Made by a program: the position numbers and the translations under genes. Shown here in pieces: positions 50,088-56,889 of a DNA stretch of 64,000 nucleotides. The notes beneath the pieces are model-generated. The model made no database searches. It saw only the letters and a list, made by a program, of their open reading frames with translations, and was not told where the DNA came from. The first letter of the stretch is position 1. Every line of letters starts with the position of its first letter. The stretch is from Corallococcus silvisoli. Lineage in GTDB: Bacteria; Myxococcota; Myxococcia; Myxococcales; Myxococcaceae. The stretch spans positions 1,178,001-1,242,000 of the forward strand of contig NZ_JAAAPJ010000001.1 in the NCBI RefSeq assembly GCF_009909145.1, written 5' to 3'.

Positions 50088-51014
50088 ATGAGTCACCCGC
50101 GTAGGTGGATGATTGGAATCATCCTGGCAGGCGCCGTCGTCCTCTCCCTGGGCATCCGCCGCGACCGGTCCGCCAAGGAGATTGAAGAGCGACGCGCTCG
50201 CCCCCCGTCGAAGTTCATCACCGTCGATGGCGTGCGAGCCCACTACCGGGATCGCGGCAAGGGCTCGCCCATCGTGCTGCTCCACGGCTCCAACGCGTCG
50301 CTCTTCGCCTGGGAAGGCTGGATGGACACGCTCGCGTCCGAACACCGGGTCGTGACAATGGACCTCCCCGGCCAGGGCCTCACCGGGCCCGACCCCCAGC
50401 ACCGTTACTCCGACACGGAGGAGGTCGCCTGGGTGGACGCCTTCGTCAAGAAGCTGGGGCTGGACCGGTTCACCCTGGGCGGCAACTCGATGGGCGGGGG
50501 CATCGCCTGGCGTTACGCCGTGCTCCACCCGGACAAGGTGGACCGGCTGATCCTGGTGGACGCCTACGGCCTGCGGCGCGACGAGAAGCTGCCCTTCGTC
50601 TTCCAGCTCTATGAGCAGCCGGTGCTGAGCCATGTGGTCCGCTGGGTGACGCCTCGCTTCATGGTGAAGAGCGCCGTCGCCGCGACCTATGGCGATCCAA
50701 GGCACGTCACCGATGAGACCGTGGACCTCTACGAGGACATGCTCCTGCGGGAGGGCAACCGCGATGCCACCCGCAGGAGGTTCGCGCTCGAGGATGAGGA
50801 CACGCTCGAGGAGCGCCTGTCGGAGATCAAGGTCCCCACGTTGATCCTCTGGGGGGGCCGCGACGAGTGGATCCTCCCCAAGTACGCGGAGACGTTCCAC
50901 TCGAAGATCCCCCAGTCGCGGTTGGTGATGTTCGACGGACTGGGCCACGTGCCGATGGAGGAGGACCCCGCCGCGACCGTGGCCGCGGTCCAGGACTTCC
51001 TCCACATGCATTAG
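50088..51014 (+). CDS. Alpha/beta hydrolase with N-terminal membrane anchor
   Basis: The product has 308 residues. Residues 7-22 (WMIGIILAGAVVLSLG) form a hydrophobic anchor or signal, followed by a basic linker. The fold is classical: VLLHGSNASLFAWEGW, MDLPGQGLTGPDP, nucleophile elbow GGNSMGGG with Ser134, acid in WGGRDEWILP, and His in FDGLGHVPME. It resembles epoxide hydrolase or haloalkane-type esterases. Following the nitronate monooxygenase gene it may act in the same pathway, although the membrane anchor is unusual for that. Convergent with a small basic protein gene 3 bp away. Confidence 0.88.
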   Translation: MSHPRRWMIGIILAGAVVLSLGIRRDRSAKEIEERRARPPSKFITVDGVRAHYRDRGKGSPIVLLHGSNASLFAWEGWMDTLASEHRVVTMDLPGQGLTGPDPQHRYSDTEEVAWVDAFVKKLGLDRFTLGGNSMGGGIAWRYAVLHPDKVDRLILVDAYGLRRDEKLPFVFQLYEQPVLSHVVRWVTPRFMVKSAVAATYGDPRHVTDETVDLYEDMLLREGNRDATRRRFALEDEDTLEERLSEIKVPTLILWGGRDEWILPKYAETFHSKIPQSRLVMFDGLGHVPMEEDPAATVAAVQDFLHMH

Positions 51015-51017
51015 CCG

Positions 51018-51452
51018 CTACCGGCCCACGGGGCCTGAGAGGAACCGCGCGACCGACCGGACCTGTTTCCGATTCCGCTTGCTGTCAATCGTGCGGGTCA
51101 GGTCGCGCGGCACCTTGCTCATCGTCTTCATGGTGTCGCTCACCGCCTTGCCGGTGTTCTTCACCATGTCGCGGAGCGCGCCATCCTTCTTCTTCTCCGC
51201 CGACTTCTTCTCATTCTTCCGGTAGGTCTTCATCCCGTCGGAGACGGCGGCGGCCATGTGGTCCATCGCGCGGCTGACATTGCGGTGGGCCTTGTCCAGG
51301 TTCTTCAGCCCCTTGCTTGTCTTGCGCTTCTTCTTTGGCGGGACCGTGCTCTCCACCATCACGTCCGCCGTCATCGTCCCGGTCCCGCTGCCGTTATGGC
51401 CATCCGTCTTCACGGTCATGTCGGCGGACACTTCCTTGCCTGGAATGCTCAT
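51018..51452 (-). CDS. Small Lys-rich basic hypothetical protein
   Basis: The product has 144 residues. The N-terminal 40 residues are Gly/Thr/Ser-rich, followed by a strongly basic region (PPKKKRKTSKGLKNLDKAHR) and a Lys-rich helical C-half (YRKNEKKSAEKKKDGALRDM, DLTRTIDSKRNRKQVRSV). No signal peptide or hydrophobic helix was seen. It may bind nucleic acid or anionic polymer. The gene upstream of it on the same strand (51486-51755) is also short and basic and contains a similar KKKRRG run, so the pair may act together. Family not recognised. Confidence 0.7.
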   Translation of the reverse strand: MSIPGKEVSADMTVKTDGHNGSGTGTMTADVMVESTVPPKKKRKTSKGLKNLDKAHRNVSRAMDHMAAAVSDGMKTYRKNEKKSAEKKKDGALRDMVKNTGKAVSDTMKTMSKVPRDLTRTIDSKRNRKQVRSVARFLSGPVGR

Positions 51453-51485
51453 TGTCTTCCGCTCCTTGTTTCTGCTCCACGGGGT

Positions 51486-51755
51486 TCACGGCATGAAGGG
51501 AGGCACGAAGGGCAGCGGCAGGCCCCCACGCCGCTTCTTCTTGGGCTGCTTCCGGTAGAGCAGCACCACCGGCACGAGCTGCTTGCCGGTGCTCTCCTCA
51601 CCCAGCCGATTCCGGACCTCGTCCAGGACCTCGTTCACTTCGAGCATCAGCGTGCCCTCGCCACGCTTGAGGTCCTTGAGCTTCTTTCGCCGCTGCTTGC
51701 CCATATCGATCACGATAGGGAGGGGACCGGTGAGTCGCTGAGGATCAATCGCCAT
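51486..51755 (-). CDS. Small basic hypothetical protein
   Basis: The product has 89 residues. ATG at 51755 (AAGGAGAAC before it) is preferred to the frame start at 51788. It begins MAIDPQRLTGPLPIVIDMGK, then a basic helix (QRRKKLKDLKRGEGTLMLEV), NEVLDEVRNRLGEE, and a Val-rich strand before KKKRRGGLPLPFVPPFMP. The layout (a short strand, a K/R-rich helix, an acidic helix, a strand and a basic tail) is compact and recurs in small proteins of several bacteria. Function unknown. It may pair with the 144-residue protein after it. Confidence 0.7.
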   Translation of the reverse strand: MAIDPQRLTGPLPIVIDMGKQRRKKLKDLKRGEGTLMLEVNEVLDEVRNRLGEESTGKQLVPVVLLYRKQPKKKRRGGLPLPFVPPFMP

Positions 51756-51809
51756 TCGATGTTCTCCTTGCAAGGTGTGCAAGCCCATCCGCCCCGTGAG
51801 GCGGTACGG

Positions 51810-53792
51810 TCAGAGCGCGCTTCGAGAGCCCGCCTCCCTGTTCTTGTCGGATAGACGAAAGCTGATCCCCCGGAGCGTCACCGCCAGCGCGAGCAGCGCG
51901 GCGCCGACGAACAGAGGGCTGACGAACATCGCCCCCCACGCACGGCCTGACAGCACCTCCGTGGAGAACGCCTCTTCCGCGCCCTGTCCCTGTTGGACCA
52001 TCCGGGTGAAGGCCGCGCCAACGCGGATCGCCAGCCCCCCCAGCAGCAGCGTGGCTCCGGCGCGGAGCGACTGGGCAATCGCGAAGGAGAGCGTCCGCTC
52101 GGTCACGGCGAAGCGATAGGTGGAGGAGTCGAGGAAGCGCTGGAGCCGGTAGAAGCCCGCCATCGCCGCCTCGTAGATCTGGTCATAGCGAATGAACGAG
52201 CGGTCCTCGGCCAGACTGTCCAGTTTCTTCTCGAACCGCCGCCGCATCCGGCGTCCCAGCTGCACTTCGTACCGGCGGTACTCCCGGTAGTGGTCGATGC
52301 GGGGATCCAGCCGGGCGGCCAGGCTGTCCGAGAGCATGGTGGAGCGAATCATCCGCAGGGTGTTGAGGTTCATGGGCACCCGGTACTCCTGGGCGAGCTT
52401 GAAGAAGCCAATCCAAAGGTTGGCGGACGTCCGCTCCCACCAGCGCGAGGTGCGGCTCTTGTTCGCGTAGAGGTCCTGCCAGAAGACCCCCTCCAGTTTT
52501 CGGGAGAACTCCTCCACGTCCACCGCGGGCAGCGGCTCGAGCAGCGCGAGCACCGCGGACACCATCCGGCCCACGTCCTCGTTCGCCTGGGCGTCCGCGA
52601 TCTCCCGCCACACCCGGCGCTCCCGCGCGGTGAACGCGCCGCAGGAGCCGAAGTCGATCAGCACGAGCTTGCTGTCCGGCTGCACCACCACGTTCGCCGG
52701 GTGGAGGTCCGCGTGGAAGAACAGGCCCTCCTGGGCACAGAGGCGTGCGATCTTGAGCAGTCTGCGGGCCACCTTGCGGGGGACGATCCCCAGCTCGGCG
52801 AGCGCGCGGAGCCCCTCCTGGTCCTGGCGCTCGGCCGCGGAGACGAGGTCCTTGAGCCAGATGCCGGAGACGAACTCCGTGACCAGCACCTCGTGGTTGG
52901 AGAGGTCGCCGTGGACGCGCGGCGAACGCGCGAACTGCTGACCCAGCCGGTCCAGCCGGTCCTGGAAGAGCTCCGTGTAGCGGGCCTCGCGGACGAAATC
53001 GAGCTCCTCGTAGAGCATGGAGCTGAGCTCATAGAGGAGCTGGCGCGAGTAGCCGGGAGGCACGAACCACACCTCCGCCAGCCAGAGGATCCACCCCAGC
53101 GCGCGCATGTCCGCGGCGAAGAGCGCGCCCACGCCGGGCCGGCGGACCTTCACCGCCACCACCTCGCCGCTGTGGAGCACCGCCCGGTAGACGCACGCGA
53201 CCGAGCCGGAGCCCACCGGCGCGGCGCTCAGCTCGGAGAACACCTCGGAGATGGGCCGCTGGAACGCCCGCTCCATGATTCCCCGCACCTGCGAGGAGGG
53301 GATGGGCGGAGCGGCGTCGAGCATCTTCTCCAGCTCCTGGGCCACCGGGTAGGGGAGGAGGTCCACGCGGATCGCCAGCTGTTGTCCCAGCTTGATCCAC
53401 GTCCCGCCCGCCTGCTCAATCAGACGCCGCAGGTGCTGCGCCCGCCGCTGGAGCGAGTCGCGCCGCCGGAGCACGTCCGCCGCGATCCGCGCCAACAGCC
53501 ACAGCGCGCCGAAGAGCCAGACCCCGAGCTGCAGGAGCGCCCGGCCGATGCTGGCGTGGTATTGCTCCGCCTCCCGGTGGTGCGGGGACGGAGGCGTGTC
53601 CCAGGCCCGCGCGCGGAGCACCTGCCCCAACGCCTTCGCCGCCTCGATTCGCGCGCCCTTACCCTCGCGCCGCCGCCAGCGCTGGACCGCGGCCTGGATC
53701 CGCTGGCCGCGCTGCTCCGCCGGCAACGCCGCCGCGGTGGGGGGCGCCTCCTCCTCCTCCTCCGTCTTCTGGGCGGCGGCCAGCGGGCTCAC
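51810..53792 (-). CDS. AarF/UbiB (ABC1) family kinase-like protein, membrane-associated
   Basis: The product has about 660 residues. The GTG at 53792 overlaps the ACP stop (GTGA). The UbiB-type kinase core is present: KLGQ at 134-137 in GTWIKLGQQLAIRVDLLPYP, the loop APVGSGSVACVYRAVLH, VVAVKVRRPG with the nucleotide Lys, HADLHPANVVV and LIDFGS. Hydrophobic segments lie near residues 85-106 and in the C-terminal part (ATLLLGGLAIRVGAAF, FVSPLFVGAALLALAV). UbiB-like proteins assist lipid or quinone biosynthesis by unknown means. As the last gene of the ligase/decarboxylase/ACP operon it may handle a lipid-like product. Confidence 0.88.
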   Translation of the reverse strand: MSPLAAAQKTEEEEEAPPTAAALPAEQRGQRIQAAVQRWRRREGKGARIEAAKALGQVLRARAWDTPPSPHHREAEQYHASIGRALLQLGVWLFGALWLLARIAADVLRRRDSLQRRAQHLRRLIEQAGGTWIKLGQQLAIRVDLLPYPVAQELEKMLDAAPPIPSSQVRGIMERAFQRPISEVFSELSAAPVGSGSVACVYRAVLHSGEVVAVKVRRPGVGALFAADMRALGWILWLAEVWFVPPGYSRQLLYELSSMLYEELDFVREARYTELFQDRLDRLGQQFARSPRVHGDLSNHEVLVTEFVSGIWLKDLVSAAERQDQEGLRALAELGIVPRKVARRLLKIARLCAQEGLFFHADLHPANVVVQPDSKLVLIDFGSCGAFTARERRVWREIADAQANEDVGRMVSAVLALLEPLPAVDVEEFSRKLEGVFWQDLYANKSRTSRWWERTSANLWIGFFKLAQEYRVPMNLNTLRMIRSTMLSDSLAARLDPRIDHYREYRRYEVQLGRRMRRRFEKKLDSLAEDRSFIRYDQIYEAAMAGFYRLQRFLDSSTYRFAVTERTLSFAIAQSLRAGATLLLGGLAIRVGAAFTRMVQQGQGAEEAFSTEVLSGRAWGAMFVSPLFVGAALLALAVTLRGISFRLSDKNREAGSRSAL

Positions 53793-54049
53793 TTCGCGTC
53801 GCCGCGCAGGTGCCGGACGGTGGACTCGAGCGTCGCCGCGGAGTGGAACGTCTCCGCGGTGAGGAGTGCGTCCGGGACGGAGATCTCGAAGGCGCCCTCG
53901 AGCGCGAGCATCAGGTTGATGGCGCTCATCGAGTCCAGCCCCAGCTCGTTGAGCGGACGCGCCATCTCCACGGGCTCGCCGGGAGCCACCCGGGGCAGGA
54001 ACTCGCGCAGCACGTCGACCAGCTTGGTCCTCACCTCTTCTGCGTTCAT
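53789..54049 (-). CDS. Acyl carrier protein
   Basis: The product has 86 residues. The phosphopantetheine site is LGLDSMSAINLM with Ser40, in the helix expected for carrier proteins. It begins MNAEEVRTKLVDVLREFLPR and ends STVRHLRGDAK. It overlaps the decarboxylase stop (ATGA) and the kinase start (GTGA), so it is made together with both. A discrete carrier beside a ligase and a decarboxylase implies that acid or amino-acid intermediates are held as thioesters during the pathway. Confidence 0.92.
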   Translation of the reverse strand: MNAEEVRTKLVDVLREFLPRVAPGEPVEMARPLNELGLDSMSAINLMLALEGAFEISVPDALLTAETFHSAATLESTVRHLRGDAK

Positions 54050-55332
54050 GGTGCCTCCTCCGACAGAATCGACCTCGCGGCGGCGGGCCGCGCGTGCGCT
54101 TCATGGCCCCAGCGCAGCCGGTGCACCGACGTCAGCTCTCCGTTCCGGTGCGCCAGCTCCAGGGGCGGCGGCCGGCTGAGGAACCCCGTGAGGCTGGCGG
54201 TCAGCCCGTAGGCGCCGACGTTGGGCACGAAGACCCGGTCCCCTGCCCGGAGCGGCGGAAGCCTGAGGTTGCGCGCGAAGCAGTCCAACGGGGTGCAGAG
54301 CGGCCCCACCACGTTGACCTCCTCGAGCGCGCCGGACGGCACCTCCGCGCCCCCCCGCGCGACGCCAATCCCCATCAGCGGCACCCGCCCGAGGCCGGAC
54401 ATCCCGCCCAGGTGGTGGATGCCGGTGTCGAGGATGACGTACTGCTTCCCCTTGGAGCGCTTCACGTCCATGACCGTCGCCCAGAGGGTGCCCGCGGCGC
54501 CGCAGAGCCAGCGGCCTGACTCGAACCAGAGCGTGGCGGCGGCGGTCCGCTCACGACCGGCGGCCAGCTGGGCCAGCGCCTCGCGCAGGGGGCTCAGGTC
54601 GGGCCCGACGCCCGGCGTGGCGAAGGGCCAGGGGAAGCCGCCGCCCAGGTCCATCACCTGGAAGGCCACCCCGAGCGCGTCGGAGAGGCGCTCACCCACC
54701 TGAAGCGCGACCTGCATCGCCGAGAGCAGCGCCGGTACGTCCGCGAGCTGCGTGCCCTGGTAGATGTGGAGCCCCTTCAGCTCGATGCCCTCCAGCGCCT
54801 CCAATCGCGCGCGGCCTTCGAGCAGCTCCGCCTCGTCGAAGCCGAACTGGCTGCTCACCCCGCTCATCGCCAGCCGGGCCACGGGGGGCGCGCTCGGGTT
54901 GACCCGGAGCAGGACCCGCGCGCGGAGCCGTGCGGACCGCGCGGCCCGGTCAAGCCGCTCCAGGTCCGACCAGGACTCGGCGGAGAAGCCAGTCACTCCG
55001 GCGGCCAGCGCCGTCCGCACCTCCTCCGCGCTCTTGCCTGGGCCGGTGTACAGCACCCGCTCCGGAGGGAAGCCCGCGGACAGCGCCACCGCCAGCTCTC
55101 CCGTGGAGGACACCTCCGCGTCGCAGCCGAGCCGGCAGAGGTGCTCGGCGATCGCGGGCAGTGGATTGGCCTTGAGCGAGAAGAGCAGCCGGCTGCCCTC
55201 GGGAAGCAGCGCGGTGAGCGCTCGCGCGCGGCGCTCCACCTCCCCCAGGTCGTAGATGTAGAGGGGCGAGCCGTAGACCTCCAGCCAGGTCGCGGCCCGC
55301 TCCAGCTCGGGGAGGGACACGGGCGCGCTCAT
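54046..55332 (-). CDS. PLP-dependent decarboxylase, DAP/ornithine-type fold
   Basis: The product has 428 residues. The PLP lysine is Lys54 in LLFSLKANPLPA. The barrel signature continues: SAESWSDLERLDRAARSARL, RVLLRVNPSAPP, GLHIYQGTQL, LDLGGGFPWPF-like DLGGGFP, and the C-terminal CTPLDCFARN, which supplies the active-site Cys and Asp. It resembles diaminopimelate decarboxylase and the decarboxylase found with exosortase-A systems. The ATG at 55332 overlaps the ligase stop. It probably decarboxylates an amino acid, possibly while bound to, or before loading on, the ACP. Confidence 0.88.
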   Translation of the reverse strand: MSAPVSLPELERAATWLEVYGSPLYIYDLGEVERRARALTALLPEGSRLLFSLKANPLPAIAEHLCRLGCDAEVSSTGELAVALSAGFPPERVLYTGPGKSAEEVRTALAAGVTGFSAESWSDLERLDRAARSARLRARVLLRVNPSAPPVARLAMSGVSSQFGFDEAELLEGRARLEALEGIELKGLHIYQGTQLADVPALLSAMQVALQVGERLSDALGVAFQVMDLGGGFPWPFATPGVGPDLSPLREALAQLAAGRERTAAATLWFESGRWLCGAAGTLWATVMDVKRSKGKQYVILDTGIHHLGGMSGLGRVPLMGIGVARGGAEVPSGALEEVNVVGPLCTPLDCFARNLRLPPLRAGDRVFVPNVGAYGLTASLTGFLSRPPPLELAHRNGELTSVHRLRWGHEAHARPAAARSILSEEAP

Positions 55333-56870
55333 GGTCGCCCTCCCGTTCCCAGCAGGCCCGCGAGCGCGGCCCGGTCGAGCTTCCCGTTGGGGGTCTTGGG
55401 CAGCTCTGGGACCCAGTGGACCTTGTCCGGCATCTTGTAGGACTCCAGCCGGCTGGCGAGGGCGTCGAGCAGCCCGGTCTCCCGCAGCGGGGCCGCGTCC
55501 TCGCTGGCGCTGGCGGTGACGAAGAGGTGCAGCCGGTCGACATGCGGCTCCTGGACCACGCCCGCCTCGGCGACGCCGCGCAGCCCGCACGCCACCTCTT
55601 CGATCTCCAGCGGATGGATCCGGAAGCCACGGCACTTGAGGAGGAAGTCACGCCGACCGACGAACTGGAGGAAGCCTTCCGCATCCATCCGGAACAGGTC
55701 GCCTGAGTACAGGACGCGGCCCAGCCCGCGCGGATGGGTCCGGTAGCGCAGCGCGGTCTCTTCAGGGGCCTGCCAGTAGCCGAGCGCGACGTGGCGGCCC
55801 TGGAGGACGAGCTCCCCCACCGACCCCGGAGGGAGCACGCGGCCCTCCTCGTCGACGACCATCGCCTCGGTGCCCGGCAGCGCGCGCCCCACCGAGCCCG
55901 GGTGCGCCTCCAGCTCCTCGGGCAGGAGGATGGAGACGCGCTTGCATTCGGTCAGCCCATACATCAGGAACACGGAGACGCCCGGCAGATGCTGCCGCAG
56001 CTGCTCCACGTGACTGAGCGGGAGGTGCGCGCCGGTGTTGGTGAGCGCGCGCAGCCGGAGCGTGCGCGTCCCTCCGCGCGCGAGGAGCTTGAGCAGCGCG
56101 GCGAAGAGCGTGGGCACTCCGGGGAGGACGGTGATCCGCTGGCGCTCCAGGGTGGCGAGCAGCGCGGCCCCGGCCAGCTCCGCCCCGCCGATGAACACGG
56201 AGGCGCCCACCTGCGCGGCGAGGAACACCTGATAGAGGCCGTAGTCGAAGGAGAGGGGGAGGAAGACCCCCACCACGTCCTCCGGCACGTACTGGAGGCG
56301 CTCCTGGATCGCGGCCACCACGAAGAGGATGTTGTCGTGGCTGAGCGTCACCCCGCGCGGCGCGCCGGTGGAGCCGGAGGTGTAGATGAGGCAGACCGGA
56401 TCGACGTCCACTCCGGGGAAGGGTGGGCACTCCGCGGGCTCCCTGGCCAGGAGCTGCTCCAGGCGCGCTCCGTTGGAGGGCAGCGCGCCCCCTCCAACCC
56501 AGACGATGGGCACGTCTCCGAAAGCGGGGGCCAGGTGCGCGGTCGTCTCATCCAGGAAGGCGACGGCGGGCGTCACCTGGCCCAGGATCCTCCGCAGACT
56601 GGCTTCGCGGATCGCCCCGTGGAGGACCGCGAAGATGCCGCCGACCCGCGCGGTCGCGAACGCGGCCAATGCCTGCTCCGCGCGGTTGCGGGTGAGGATG
56701 ATCGCCCGGTCTCCGCGCTGGACCCCGCGGCGCGCGAGCCAGCCCCCCAGCTGCCGGGTGGCGGTGGCGAGCTGGGCATAGGTGAAGGTGTGGTCGTCGC
56801 TCAGGAACGGGCGGTCGCCGTGAAGGCGTTCGGCCTCATCCAGCAGGCCGCTGAGGTGTCTGGTGAACAT
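55329..56870 (-). CDS. Acyl-CoA/acyl-ACP ligase (AMP-forming)
   Basis: The product has 513 residues. The adenylation signature YTSGSTGAPRG is present, then MYGLTECKRVSILLPEELE, LYSGDLFRMDAEGFLQFVGR and CRGFRIHPLEIEE, with the C-terminal Lys in TPNGKLDRAA. The enzyme would activate a carboxylic acid as AMP-ester and pass it to ACP or CoA. The architecture fits the ligase of the exosortase-A-associated triad. It is 19 bp after the fusion gene and overlaps the decarboxylase gene by ATGA. Substrate pocket residues cannot be interpreted by eye. Confidence 0.92.
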   Translation of the reverse strand: MFTRHLSGLLDEAERLHGDRPFLSDDHTFTYAQLATATRQLGGWLARRGVQRGDRAIILTRNRAEQALAAFATARVGGIFAVLHGAIREASLRRILGQVTPAVAFLDETTAHLAPAFGDVPIVWVGGGALPSNGARLEQLLAREPAECPPFPGVDVDPVCLIYTSGSTGAPRGVTLSHDNILFVVAAIQERLQYVPEDVVGVFLPLSFDYGLYQVFLAAQVGASVFIGGAELAGAALLATLERQRITVLPGVPTLFAALLKLLARGGTRTLRLRALTNTGAHLPLSHVEQLRQHLPGVSVFLMYGLTECKRVSILLPEELEAHPGSVGRALPGTEAMVVDEEGRVLPPGSVGELVLQGRHVALGYWQAPEETALRYRTHPRGLGRVLYSGDLFRMDAEGFLQFVGRRDFLLKCRGFRIHPLEIEEVACGLRGVAEAGVVQEPHVDRLHLFVTASASEDAAPLRETGLLDALASRLESYKMPDKVHWVPELPKTPNGKLDRAALAGLLGTGGRP

Positions 56871-56889
56871 GGGCGTCGCTCCCGAGGAG

